64,000 nt of DNA from the NCBI GenBank assembly GCA_949825025.1, contig OX463785.1, positions 17,609,971 to 17,673,970 on the forward strand, given 5' to 3'. Positions 1 through 13,900 of this stretch are shown here, piece by piece. The stretch's first letter is position 1. Every line of letters begins with the position of its first letter. The notes under the pieces are model-generated. The model did no database searches. It worked only from the letters and a program-made list of their open reading frames with translations, and was not told the DNA's origin. This stretch comes from Siphlonurus alternatus (Eukaryota > Arthropoda > Insecta > Ephemeroptera > Siphlonuridae). The translations under genes and the position numbers were made by a program.

Positions 1-648
1 ACAAATAAACATTTCTTGCTTTCAAATATTTTTGTATAACTTTTTATTTAACTTCCTTTTTTTTTTTAATGCTGTTGTATTTTATAATACGAATTACAAT
101 TTTTTAAGCCTTTAAATCAATGAACCATATTATACCTTTTTTAAAAAAAAAGCATTTAAAAATTAATATTATTTAGTATCAGTAATAATGATATACATAC
201 CACGTTATCGTTCTTAAATAAAACATAAGAAGTAAATATTTATAGTTGGTTTGAAACTTTATATTTAAATTTTATTATTTTTGTTGTATATTTATTAAAA
301 AACTTGTCAATTTTAATACAAATGGTTCAATGATAAATAAATGTTTTATTATTACATTAAATGACACATTTTTTTTTCTTTTATAGAATAATAAATTTAA
401 CAAACCTTATTATTTTTATTTTAACAATATTGGATTATTGTATTAACACAATTACATATTTTTGCAACAAATTTTATCTTCATAAAAAAAAAAAAAATCT
501 GAAGAGAGAGATAGAGAAGGGGGGAAGAGAGAAAAAAATATCTCTCTACGGTTTTTAATAATTTTACCACGTTAAACTTCAAACACCAATCATTTACATA
601 TGGGATTCAACAAAGAAGGACCCAGTCCAAAAAACAACTATTTTTTTA

Positions 649-855
649 TATCGTCCCTCGTCCGCAATAATGAGCTATCTGCTCCACGATCTCGTTGCAA
701 TAATGAGCTGTCTGCTATTTCAAATGAACGCAATATTGAGCTTTAAATCGTAATAAAATAAGGCTCAAAATTGCGCTCACCTGACAGAGCAGACAGCTCA
801 TTATTGCAAGGAGATCGTGGAGCAGATAGCTCATTATTGCGGACAAGGGACGATA
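649..855. mobile_element. Foldback MITE, family A copy 1
   Basis: 207 bp with terminal inverted repeats starting TATCGTCCCTCGTCCGCA and ending in its complement. The arms carry repeated CAATAATGAGCT-type blocks. The same element occurs intact at 11644-11850. Confidence 0.8.
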
Positions 856-1285
856 AATTTATACCAATGGATGTCAAGCAAAACTACTTAACTGACTTTT
901 ATCAGCATGTATACAAGTAAAATTCAATAAAAATATAGTTATAACGTCAACTTATTCTACGACTACGGTAACATATTTTTATTTGTTTCATTGATATAAA
1001 GCCAGGTAAGTCGTAATGTTAGACTTATTACGAACTCAAAAAATCTTGAAACAATGTAGCCAAATGTTTCATATTCTTAACGATATAGGTGGAATGATGG
1101 CTAAGATTTTTTACATTCAATATTTTAAGAGCTCTGTTAAGACATATAATTTCATTTAATGTATATTATATACTTTTGTTGTTTGTTGACATTTCTTTTT
1201 AATTAAACAAATGAATATCTTGAAAATTAATAAATTCATACTGAAATACTAATATAAAGATTTTATTTTACTACTAAATTTAAAC

Positions 1286-1617
1286 AATGGACAACCTGTA
1301 TGAAAAAAAATTTAATACATCAATGAATAGAGAGTACCAAATTATGCTACTCAAAATTTTTAAAGATTTTTTTTTTTGAGTCCCTGAACTATTTTTTAAT
1401 AATTATAAAGTTCTGTAAGTTATGTTGGCACCCCTGAATCTTTAGTAAAAAGTATAGAGACTAGACGCCTGTTGACACCTCCAAGGGGCGCGGCAGCACT
1501 TTCAATAACTATTTAAAAATAGTTTTGCGTTTATAAAAAATCTGAAAAAAAAATCAGAGTAAATTTGGTACCCTCTATTCATTTCTGCAGTAAAAATCTT
1601 CATGCAGGTTGTCCATT
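1286..1617. mobile_element. Foldback element, AATGGACAA-terminus family
   Basis: 332 bp, starting AATGGACAACCTGTATGA and ending TCATGCAGGTTGTCCATT. AAAC flanks both ends, a possible 4-bp target duplication. Related termini occur at 14925-15258, 15968-16412 and 28299-28545. Confidence 0.65.
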
Positions 1618-3058
1618 AAACAATACTTTACATATAAATAAGAATGATCGCCATGATTAGTAAAAAAAAAAAAAAAAAAAGATTCAAAACAATGAAAGAT
1701 TATATCTTAACAGTAAATAGATATATTTTTTTCAAATAAGTAGGATTTTTTTTTACACGATAATTTATATTACCATAACAACGTAAACCAATATATTTTG
1801 TTTAATTATTATCATAACAATTAATATATTACAAATAAATTATTGAGATACTGTTGAAAATAATCCAATGAATAATCTTTTACAATAACATATAAATTTA
1901 ATTTTTTTTTTGCTTTCTCCAAGAATTTTTTAACGCAGATTTTTTTTATACATTTTTTTTATATTTTTTAATTTTTTATTGTTATTATTATTATTTTTAT
2001 CTTCACATACTTTTTTTTTTCCATTGTTGGCGCATATTCTTGCATTTTAAGTTCAAGGGAGATTTGATGTGTTTTCACATTGTACACTGACGCAATAAGG
2101 GTTGCGAGCTTAAAGAAGGATTGGGGATATAGCAAGTTAGGCCAAATGCACGAGCGCAACGATATTATTTTATTTCACACATTTTTTTTTTAAATATTTT
2201 TCGTCTCGAGCCCTAATTTATAATTTCACAAGGGAACAAGAAGCTGACTTAAAATATTTTTAAGCTCTTGCTTTTTTTTGTTTTTTATTATATATATATA
2301 TTTTTTAAATATATTTTACAAAGCATCAAAATAACAAAGCAGATGATATATATATTTTTTAAAGAGTTCTTGAGAGTTTATTGTGTATTTTCAAAAATAT
2401 TTTAATTGTAATTTTACAATTAATGTTGCTTCTTTGCTAATTGTACTTGCTTTTATAAGTTCTACTAAAGGCTTGTAGAAAGCAGCAGCAACAAGGTTGA
2501 TTTTATTTGTATTTATTTACTATTATTTTTTTTCATAAGTAGACAAAAGATTTGTGACCATTCTTTAAGAAAGCGTTTCATATTTGATTAATAGTAAATT
2601 CTTAATCAAATTGAAAACCGTAGCATAAAAAAAAGGGCAAGTACATTTACGAAAGTGACATTTTAATATAAAAAATTAAGTATAAACTCAAAACAAGAAC
2701 TCTTCTATACTGTGTTCACTTTTTTACAATTTTTTTATTATTAATATTTTTATTTATGTGATATTATGGTAATTTTTAGATTTTTTTTTTATCTTACTTT
2801 GATTCATTTGCACTAATCAGAGATTTGCCTATCAATTTTTTAATTCCAGTCTTGCAAAAAAACAAATTAATCAAAATAAGACACATTTTTTCAAACCTTT
2901 TTATTTTTATTTTAATGCTTCTTTGACCATAAATTATTTTGGCTTTGGATAATAATTTGTAAATAAGTTATTATAATTGATATGAACAAAACATGAAGCA
3001 AATAATTGCATGTCCATAAAGTATTTTTTACTCATTTATATTTTATAAGTCCGTGCTT

Positions 3059-3078
3059 CCCCCCCCCCCCCCCCCCCC
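3059..3078. repeat. Poly-C tract (about 20 C)
   Basis: A homopolymeric C run in otherwise T-rich DNA. Confidence 0.95.
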
Positions 3079-4715
3079 AAACCAGTCATGAAACATGGCC
3101 TAGTTTTAGCTGGAAAAATGTCAATTATATTTAAACATAATCTGCTTGTATACATTTTTGCTTTTAGGCAAGTAAATACTGAAATTACTGAAGTAATTTA
3201 TTTAAATTGCACCATGCATACACTGATACAGTAATTTATAAAACAATAAATTCAAAACCGTAGTGAAATTCATCAGTAAACAATACATTAAAAAAATATT
3301 TTCATGGACTAGGCAATAATAATACATCAATATTAAAATTTCTCTTTAAATTCGGAGCCCCTTTTTTTTTTATTATTTTTTATACTGTAATAACATTTTA
3401 TTTTCCAAGCCAAAAATTACCATTTTTACTTTAAATTATTTTTATTTTTTTATTAAATGACAAACATTATGGTCAAATCAGAAATATGATAGGACTCATT
3501 TTTTTATTATTATTATATAATGGGACAGTTATTTCTTTCTTTTTTAAAGTTTAAGATGTTTTTTTCCTTTTCAGTGATAATATCTTTATACTTATTTTTT
3601 TTCCCATCTTCAACCGTTTACTTCAATACCATCTTGTTTGTAGTTCTCCGCACTCACTAAACACACTTGATCAAAGTTAACTTCACATTTTTTAGTTAAT
3701 TTCTCCTTTTATATTGTCTTGACATTTAAGTCATTTTAATATTTGTTTTTGTTTTTCAATTATTTTTGCTCGATAAGCAAAAAAAAATATTGTTGTCAAA
3801 ATAAAAAATATTTCACAATCAAAAAATTTGATACACACATCAAATTCAGGCACATTCCTTTGTTAAATTATAATAATTAAAACAAAATAATATACATACA
3901 GATAATATAAATAATCAATCAAATTTAGTACAAAACACTACTTTGGCAGGAAAAAAACTTTGTAAGGAATAACATTTTTTTTTTCAATGAAAAATATGTT
4001 AGTATACAGTACTTTTTTTTTTTTTTTAGTTAGGAATAATTTCCTAGTAACTTTTTTTTTAAACATATTTTATTCTTTATCCCTTTTGTCATTTTTTATG
4101 AACCTATTAACTATGAAAAAACTTTATATCAATTAAAATTGATTAGAGTAATAAAAATTATATACAAACATTTTGATTCCATTTTGAGTAATAATATGAA
4201 ATAACGTTAGAGCTTCAAATAACTTATTGATATACTTGTTTTTCTTTTACAAGCAAAAATAGCTGTACCCAACGCATGATGATTTACAAATATACTTCAT
4301 TTTATGTGTAAAAACAACCACTTTTATATTGTACAATTGAAATAAAAAAAAAAGGATTCAAACTATAAATATATATTTCAATCTAACAATTGTACTAAAT
4401 ATCAACATCAATTTTAAAAAAATTAATTCGATTTACATATCTGTATGCAAAAATAAATGTAATAATTTAAATTCAGAATGTGCATTATTATATTTTTATT
4501 ATTAATAATAATAATTGTTATTGCTTATTTTGAGTGTGTATTAATATTTTTTTCTTTCATATAATTAGACTAGTATGACCAGACATCATTAAGTTGTTTT
4601 TTTTTCATTTATATTATATACATAGTCTTAAATAGTTTATTATTTTATCAATAATTTTTGCACTGCAAAAAAAAAAAAAAGTAAAGAAAAAAAAGAAAAG
4701 AAGAATATATCTTAG

Positions 4716-4749
4716 TTTATTACTAACAATTCTTCATAAACTTTTTATT
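4716..4749 (-). terminator. Candidate polyadenylation signals
   Basis: Two AATAAA hexamers on the minus strand, at 4749-4744 and 4721-4716, lie 86-119 nt after the stop codon. Further AATAAA copies occur in the A-rich minus strand beyond, so a longer 3' UTR is possible. Confidence 0.4.
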
Positions 4750-4834
4750 TTATCACAAGGCCACATTAAGTTTTCTTTCTTCTGTTACGTGGCACGCAGC
4801 GCTGTGGGGTTGGGGTGAGCTCACTCAGGGGGGG

Positions 4835-4926
4835 TTACTCGGGACTTTGTTTGTAGAACCGCACAGGAGGACATCTTGTGTGTTCTCGCGAGCTACCGTC
4901 AAGCTCGCACAACACTCGCTCCCATG
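4835..4926 (-). CDS. Exon 13 (residues 1331-1360) and stop codon
   Basis: 92 coding nt, acceptor TTATTTCAG, completing the split codon to A. It encodes AWERVLCELDGSSREHTR, then CPPVRFYKQSPE and TAA at 4837-4835. Together with the end of exon 12 it makes the block DIVDFVGKAWERVLCEL, which looks like a folded C-terminal motif. VRFY is compatible with a PP1-type RVxF dock, but that is only a pattern match. GC-rich codons and a stop consistent in phase with twelve upstream exons support it. Confidence 0.8.
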
Positions 4927-7900
4927 CTGAAATAAAAAGAAACAAAAATTAATATTCATAAACTTACAAACTTTAAAATATATCGGGTGGAATTCACGAA
5001 GAGTTAAGGAGCGTTTTAGGGAGAGATATTTTAAGAAGCGTTTTTCTTACCTGTTACCTGGTATAAAAAAATTATTCTTAAAATACATCTCTCTAAAACG
5101 TTCCTTAACTCTTCGTGAATCCCACCCATCGTCACTAGTCTGAAATAATGAGCTATCTGCCTCATATAATCTCGTTGCAATTTGAATATAAATATCTGTT
5201 ACATCAGCTGAGTGCAACAATGAGCTCAATTTTATACTGATTTACAGCTCATAATTGCATTCACCTGAAATAGCATATAACTCATTATTGCAGAAAATCA
5301 TGGTAAGCACATAGCTCATTATTGCAATGAAATTGTGGAAAGCAGATAGCTCATTATTCCGGACGAGGGACGATATATTGATACATATTGTTGTGGTAAC
5401 TTGATAAAAAGTTGACTTGGTCAAATTAGAAGATAACATGATGATACGGTAAAGCAATGCAAGTTAACATGAAAAATTTGGGAGTAATTCACAATTGGAT
5501 TTTATCCAGTAAGATAAGGGTCTCTCATTCAACATGGCTAGAGCAATTGAGTTATACTAATCTTGGTTAGCGAGAAACTTGGATATCTTCTCCTTCATGA
5601 AGTGTTCTTGAACTCTAGCATTACCTAGGGAGTAGGGGAGGGAGAAGGGGGTTTGAAACGACCCAAAACTCTTTTAAGGTTAAGATAACACGAACAATCG
5701 ATTGTTGTAGTCCCATTTGATTAACATGTAAACCTTAGCAACCTCATAATGATTCTGATTTTTTTTTTTTGAGAGACAGTTCTTGGCACCAAAAAAATAT
5801 GGAAAAAATTTCAAAACAATCGGACGATCCAATTTTTTAAAATTAATTTCTTAGTTTAGGTCTCCATGGGAAAGCCCTATACTGAAAATTTAAAAAATTC
5901 ATTTAAAAATATTGGATCGTCCGATTGTTTTGAAATTTTTTCCACATTTTTTTGGTGCTGTTCGTGTTATCTTACCCTTAAAGGGAAGGTAACATGCTTA
6001 ATGTTAAAAAAAAAAGCCCATACATGAAAAGTATGAAAAACTCTACATCCCCTATCAGAGGCTATCAGTAGCTAATGTATCAGGTGTACAAATACGATCT
6101 AGTTTTTGAGTTATGAATTTTTAAAGTTGACTTCTTTTTAACATGGAGAAATGGAACTTCCATGATGTTAAATTAGTCAACTGCAAAAATTATAACTCAA
6201 AAACTAGATTTAATTTGTATACCTGATATTTTAGCTACTGATAAGGGATGTAGAGGAGAACATTTTAAAATATGTTTCATAATTTTCATGTGTGGGAACT
6301 TTTTTAACATTGGGCGTGTCACCTTACCCTTAAAGTGGGTGATTTTTTTTTTTAACATTGCTCCAAAAAATCTGACAAAAATAGTAGTCCATTGTTACTT
6401 ACATATGTAATTACTGTATACAAAAAACACCTTGGCAATGCTAGGGTTTTTAAGTGAATATTGTTTTTTTATTAACCAAATCTAGCGTTAGCTTATCTAA
6501 TTGACATATCATAATTACACTCTTTAGCTTTACAGGGAGGAGCTGGTAAAATTAATAAAACAATGAAAACATTATATTTTGTGTGACGAAATTTGAGACA
6601 AATTTAAATAAATACATTAACACAGGTAATAAATTACATTTTCCCTGAGCTTGCTAGCTTTTTTTAAATAACAACTGATTTACAATTATGTGTGTGCAAA
6701 AGCAGTAAATTAATTTTCACTCTAGTTTTTCATCACATATTAGTATTACTATTGAAGTAGAATATAACCTAATAAAATGGATTTTTTTTATATATCTACA
6801 TTAAAAAAAATATATATTAGATTATCTAATATACTTTGAAAAAATGTTTCCCCTTCTCAAAATGTAGCAAAGAACTTACAATATTGAAAATTGGGTGCAG
6901 TTCACAAAGAAGTTATCAAGGTTTTTCACTAAACCTTGGTTTGACTTTAAACATATTAATTAACTGAGAAACTTAGATATCTTCTTTTGTAATTCACACC
7001 CTAAAAATATAATTAAAAAAAAAAAAAAAAAAGGAAAATCTTACCCTTTCCTACAAAATCTACAATATCGGCAGCTTGCTTATCATGTTTAGAATTATCT
7101 ATAGAAGATACTCTAAACATGGCCGCAAAGTCTTTAGTCTTATGATGTAACATTGGCTCAACAGATGGCAGCAGCGATGATGATGATGGTTGAGACAATG
7201 GCACAACTTTTGAGAGTGTTTTGTGATCCACGGCAGCAGAACTAACAGAAACTTGCGATACTACTACTGCTGCTTTTGTTGTTGTTGTTTGAGGTGGTGG
7301 CACTTTAGGGGGGAGAGATGATACGGTGGTGGTAGAAGTAGGCTGTTGTCTAACAGTCACAATAACCTCCTTCTTTACTTTTTTATTAGAAGTATCACTA
7401 AGCACTGTAGGTGGGATAGGAGGATTAATGTTTGATGATATTGTATCAACTTGGGCAAGTAATAGTTCGTTAACTTCAAAACCAAAAGTTAAACCACTTA
7501 TATCAGTATTTGAATCACTCGTTTGAGTCTCATTTAATAATATCACAGCTGGTTGTTGTAATTGTTGTTGTTGTTGTTGAATATGATGAGAAGGATTTGT
7601 TGAATTAATACATGAATTACTACTATTTGTTGTTGTTGCTGTTGTTGTTTTTATTGATGATGTTACTATATTAGTTTGTTGTTGTTGTTGTTGTGATGTT
7701 ATATTTTTTGTTACTAAAGATGATGATTTTGTTTTATGATCTGTTGTAAATTTAACTATTTTATCTTGTTGTTCAATTGTAAGTTCACCATTTGTTAAAT
7801 TTGATGGTAAATTACTATTTTTATTACTATTATTAATGATATAAGAAGAAGAACTTTTTGAATTTAATTCAATATTTTTATGTTCATCATATGAATGTTT

Positions 7901-10900
7901 TTTATTACTATTTGTAATAATAATAGAATTATGATGTTCACCACTATTTCGTATTATTTCATCATTTTTTCTTTTATCTGTAACATTTTCTTCAAGATTC
8001 GTTCTTCTTTTGTCAGATTGTAAACTTTCTGCAAGAGATGGATAATAATCTTGAAGTACGTTAACTCTGGCTGTCGCAGCTTCTTCTGGTGGAGTATTCG
8101 GTTCTGTGGCATTACTAGATGATATTGTTGACGATGCAGGAGATATTGAAGAGGTTGTAGTTGATGATACACAGACGACTGATTGAGGAATTGCTACGAC
8201 AGCAGCAGCTGCTACAGCAACGTCTAAACAAGTTGACGTCATAGCATCTTTTTTGGGCATATCTTGAGAAGTTTGGGATGATACGCTTACAGATTTATTA
8301 TTTGAATTAATATTATTATTATAAACTTGTGGCCATTCTTCAGTTTCCCAATTTTCATTAGATGACTTATTATTAATTAAATTATTGTTATTATTTTTAC
8401 TAAAATTATTACTAGAAGTTGTATTATTTTGTGATACTTTAGAAGTAATTTTATTACTAATAGGTATTTCTGATGGGGTTGGAGGAGGTACTGCATTATG
8501 TGTTTTTGTTATATCTGCATAAGACGCTTGTGGTGGGGTTGAGCCGCTAGATGTTGACGTTTGGTCACCGTTTGGTTTTTTAGTTGTTGACGACACTGGA
8601 AGAGAATGAACACTATCAAGATCACTACTTTCACCCCCAGATTGATCAGATGGTGGCATACTAGAAGTTGATTTGCATTTACGTCTATCATTTTGATGAT
8701 GTGATCTGTAAGAACGATGATAACCAAAGCCTGATAATATTGATGAATCATCGTCTTCGTCATAATTCGGTTTCTGGTAGCCAGAAGAGTGACGTCCTGC
8801 TCTTTCGTCTTGTCTACTACGTTGTTTCTTACGTCGCTGTTTCTTTGTAACAACGTGGAATTCCTCTCGATCTTCAGTATGTTGAGGACTGGCTTCAATC
8901 ACGGAATAGAAATCTTCCTTGAAGCCAGAACTTGCTTCGTTATAGAAGTTTGGTAATTGTTCTTTGCCGTAGTTTCCAGAGTTGCCGTTTTGTTCATCTA
9001 GACGATGGTCAATATCTTCGTCAATGTCATCTTCTTCGAAGTCCATGCTTAACTGTGGACAAAAGAACAGTGAAATTAGTGAGCTTGATAATATATTTAA
9101 GCTGTGTTAATTTTCATAATTAAGATTATTACATTCAAAGTAGTTAACATTCAGTTTAACAGTTAAAGCTCTATTCAAACAGTAAAAAAGTTTTTTTTTT
9201 TTTTTTATTTAAGTTGAATTATTTATCAAACTATCACTACGTTTACATGACGATGTTTAATGCGTATTCGTTGACGACGGATAATGTTATTCTTATGAGG
9301 CGTCGTCAACGAATACGCATTAAACACCGTCATGTAAACGTAGTGAATGAAATTTTAACTTTTATCATTTCTTAAAAGTTAAAACACTAAAATTCAATTA
9401 AATCAGTTCTCAACCAATTAAAATTTAACTTAAATAATATTTTTTAAGGCACTGAAATTTAAGCCTTCACAAAGTGTACAGATTCTAGAGTACATCCAAG
9501 CTACAATGTACACTTGTCGCTTTGGAAAATTTCCCATTTACAGCCTTGTTAATCACCATACCCTATGTTATTCTTTTGAGGCAAGGCTGCAAAAAGAAAT
9601 TTTCTGAGGCGAAGACTCAAGAAACAAACATTTTTTTTTTTTTCTCCAACAACATACCTGGGAGGTTCTTCCCTCTCCGACAGATCTGGAAGACTCGGTG
9701 GGGTCCGCCAGATCTTCGAGTTTGGTCCTCGACACCTCCTCCAGACTGTTGGCCCTCTTGATCTTGACACGACCCTCCCCGGCACCTCCGCGCTCCTTAT
9801 ACTTCTGACCTCGACCTTTCGTCTCCCCCTCCTCGGAGTGGCGGTGGCTGCGACGACCACCAAGCTCCTGTTGTTGTTGTTGTTGCTGCTGCTGTTGCTG
9901 TTGCACCTCCCTGAGAATATACGGATATGTTGAGAAATACAGAAATCATACATTACAAGGTAATGAAGGTATAATAGTGTTTGATGACAGTTTTATTTTA
10001 TTCAGTAGAATCAATTTAATAATTTGCAACCTAAAGCTTTAACTTAAGAAAGTAACTACGGTTTGATTCAAGGCTGAAGCAATGAAGGTGAGTGAACAAT
10101 CAAGTTTATTGACTATGAATTAACAATGTATGCTGAGTACATTCAATAGTGAGTCAATCACTAATTGTTTGAAAATTTTCAAATATTTTCTATTTATTTA
10201 TTTTTTCTACTTGGGATAGGAACAATTTGAATTTGTTGACATTTTGAGCACTACAATAAACTTTCAATTTTGTTAAGTTTGATTTTATGAATTCTTCGAT
10301 TTTGTTAAGTAAAATGTTGGTCCCAGCCAACTATATAGATAGGTCTTTCAATGTTAATGCTTTCGATTTTGTAAATTCAATTTTTTTGGGGTCCCTTGAG
10401 ACTTTATAAAATCGAAAGTTTACTGTATTTATATGCTCCACTCCTTTCACTTAAGCAGACACACTCTTTCAGTACCTGGCATGTCCGTTGTTCCTCTTTT
10501 GCTTGGCTTGCTTGCCGCCGTGCGAGGCTGCCTCGCGATGGTCGAAGGGAGCTCCCTCGATGAACTGCAGCAGCGTGTCCAGGTCCTCGGTGTCCCCCTT
10601 GTACCCCTCCACCTCGTGGCTCATCACCTTCTTAGCCTGCAGACACAGTCAGACATTAGTGGCGAAACAATAGGGAGGCAAAAATATTTTGTCAAAGAGA
10701 ATAAAGCATTTCATACATCGTCGTCTCAGAATGCAGACTGGCAAGTAAAAAAAAATTTTATGCAAGTTTGAACCTTATCTCAATGTAACTTAAAGGTTAA
10801 AGTTGAATATAATATATATTTTTTTTATTCTTGTGTGACTTGCATTCTAAGACTATATTTCTATCTATAGTAATAAAATAGTTCGGCCGTTTGCAGATTC

Positions 10901-13900
10901 AAAATTGATTCAGAATAATTACTGTAGACAAAACTTTCAATGCCAACACTAAACTTCAATCTCAATCGTGGTCCTTCAATTTTATTTCTTTTGTCCAGAG
11001 ATAGCTTTTAATTTTTAGTATAGTTGTTGAGTTGTTTATGTTTAAAAAGATGTCAGTAGCATTTAATACATTATTTCAAAAATACAGTGATGAAATTACT
11101 ATCTATCATCTTTTAAACTATTCCAAGTTGAGTATTATACATTTACAAACAAAACTGACATTTATAAAAAATTATTTACCTTATCCTTTTTACGCTTCTT
11201 GCTTGAATTGGAGGAGGGGTCTGGCATGGTGTTTCCGTTCTCGTCGTACTTTCCAACTGGCTGGAGGACGCTGACCTTTCCACCCTGAGCGTTGATCACC
11301 TGGAGCAAGGCCTGCGGAGTCACACACGCGGGCGACGAGGCCAGTCACAGGTTAGAGCACGCAGCAAACACACACACAGCACAGCGCAAGCAAGCTCCTA
11401 GCTATACTACTTCTATCTAAATGTAAGATGAGACTCTTTTTTAAAAAAAATTAAATGCATAGGAATTGTGAATTAGTTTTAAGCAGAAAAAAAAAAAAAA
11501 ATGTACAAAGGATAGGGTAGGAGGAAGCAAAAATAATTGAGATATTTCATCAAAGATTAAACGTAGTGCTAAATATGGTACTAAAATATAGGAAGCTGCC
11601 ATATGAAAAGCAAGATAACACATGTAACTTTTAAAATTCAATATATCGTCCCTCGTCCGTAATAATGAACTATCTGCTCCATGATCTCATTGCAATAATG
11701 AGCTGTCTGCTATTTCAGATGAACGCAATATTGATCTATAAATCGGTATAAAATAAGGCTCAAAATTGCGCTCACCTGAAATAGCAGACAGCTCATTATT
11801 GCAACGAGATCGTGGAGCAGATAGCTCATTATTGCGGAAGAGGGACGATATAGTGAGATAAGGAAAATAGCTTTCTTGAATTAAAAAGTAGGATTGTCTT
11901 GTTTTGTAACAGGCAGACTCATATTATGTACTTAAAATACTATATTATTGAAATTTACTCACAATATATTTATGTTAAAAGCCAAAGATGAAAAAATCAA
12001 TATTCTGCAATATTATAGGTGATAAAGCTTGAAAAGTAAAAAAGTAAAAAAAAAAAAGTCTCATTCTTCTATTAACTTTTAAGTGCAATAGGTACAGTAA
12101 CAAATTCAAAATTTGATACTTTGATAAAAAATTACAACAAATTTAGCATGATTTTAATTGTGCAAGCTAGTTAGCTTAGATTAGTGGTAGGTAAATGCTC
12201 TACTTTTTATTATAATTAAAACCAATACTTGTAAATATAATTTTAAATGGGTGCATTGGTGCATTCATATATTATAATATATGATGTAATTTGCATTTTT
12301 TTTTAATCATATGAAGTAAACAAATGAAAAAAAGTGTGTTTAAATCTAAACTGAACTACATTAACAGTGACATAAATACAGCATCCCAAATCCCAATCAC
12401 TGTTTTATTTTGCATTATAAAATGGAAACAAAACAAATAAAAATCTACTCTATACAGGAATTTTTTTTAGAGATATTCAATGTACATTACAAATAATTAA
12501 AAACAAAATACAGTAGACAAGCAAAACTTATGGAAAATACTAACATAACACAACATGACTGCTTTGCCTGAACATCTTGCTATGAGATTAGGCAACATAT
12601 TTAAAATACACACTGAACCAAGGCTTCAATTTACCTTTATTATAAATATCAATATTCCTTTAAACAGGTTAAGACACGCGTGAAATTTGTGCATAATTTT
12701 TTAGACCTTATTGCACGGCAAAATTTTAAAACTAGTATTGCATGATGGGCACATTTGAAAGTTATGCGGTACGATGGAGCCTAAAATCCTTGAACCTGAT
12801 TGGCTAAGCTCTTTGGAATGACGATAAAAATAACATACTCCATTAGGATGTGAAACAAGTTGCCAAACCTAAAAATAAGATACTCTTGCTAGTTAGACAC
12901 TAAAGTGTACATAAAATAAAAAAATGAATGATTAAACAAAAAAAGCAAAGGAATGTAAATATTATTAGAAATACGGCAAGCAAAATGTTACTAAATACGC
13001 AGCACAAACAATTTCACACATTCATGAACTTCAAAATCATTTAACACAACATTATTACATCAACGATTTGATATAGAAATCAAAAGAAAACACAAACCTT
13101 ATTAGTACATGATAAATTGAATTGTTCAGTCCAGCATTTATAAAATGAAATTTCAATAAATGAAACATGCATTTTATAATCGCTTGACTAATTATCTTCA
13201 ACCCTGGACAAAAATGAGGTCTTTAAAATATAGAATAAATTTTAGGAATTTCTAAATACTATATATTTTGGAAGTATGATATCAACTTTTGAATTATCAA
13301 AAGAAAAAGAGAAAATATACAAACAGGGTAAATAATCATTAAGAAATTCAATTCCAATAATTTTAGTTTTTAATTTCCTATAAAAATCAAACTTATATTT
13401 TGATTTTATATTAAATTAAATACTATTATTATTCTCAGAATTTAGCTTACTTAATTTTAATTTCATTTCAGATTATGGTAAAGATAAAAAATAATAAAAA
13501 ACTTGTAGCGAAACTCACATTACTCACATTATTTGGATCATCTGCGTTAATAATAAGACGTTGATGTGGCAAGGTAGTAGACATTAGGAAATTGTGCTGC
13601 TGCTGCTGCTTGCTACGTAATGCAGAATCTGACGGGAAGACAGAGGTTGTATTAGAACAATTACCAATCCAATAAGTACAAAATTGCAGCATAAAACATC
13701 TGGGTGGTATTCACGAAGAGTTAAGGAGCGTTTTACGGAGAGATATTTTAAAAAACGTTTTTTATACCAGGTAACAGGTAAGAAAATTGCTTCTTAAAAT
13801 ATCTCTCCCTAAAACGCTCCTTAACTCTTCGTGAATACCACTCACTATTTGTACTAATATATAAGTAATAGAAAGTTGATTTTCTTAATCCCTCAATATT

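Larger units (their letters stand above)
1..4834. other. 3' flank or long 3' UTR, no gene seen
   Basis: Strongly T-rich on the plus strand with many T runs of 8-15, and no convincing exon on either strand. It holds two foldback elements (649-855 and 1286-1617) and a run of about 20 C at 3059-3078. Short ORFs here look random. Confidence 0.6.
4927..7044 (-). other. Intron 12
   Basis: 2,118 bp, donor GTAAG, acceptor TTATTTCAG. It is largely made of foldback elements (4985-5127, 5128-5375, 5678-5977, 5982-6329, 6893-7001). No nested gene seen. Confidence 0.8.

Noticed and set aside
8509..8898. A 129-codon ORF inside exon 12 in another frame
   Set aside because: It is a shadow of the 669-codon frame, with no supporting splice sites or composition.
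4835..9052. Assignment of the gene to the FAM193 family
   Set aside because: The alternation of acidic helices and basic stretches is vaguely similar, but I do not see that family's C-terminal motif, and the last exon here is different. I left the family unnamed.
9549..9953. A 134-codon ORF in another frame across exon 11
   Set aside because: It ignores the splice sites and the phase agreement with exons 10 and 12; it is a shadow of the real frame.
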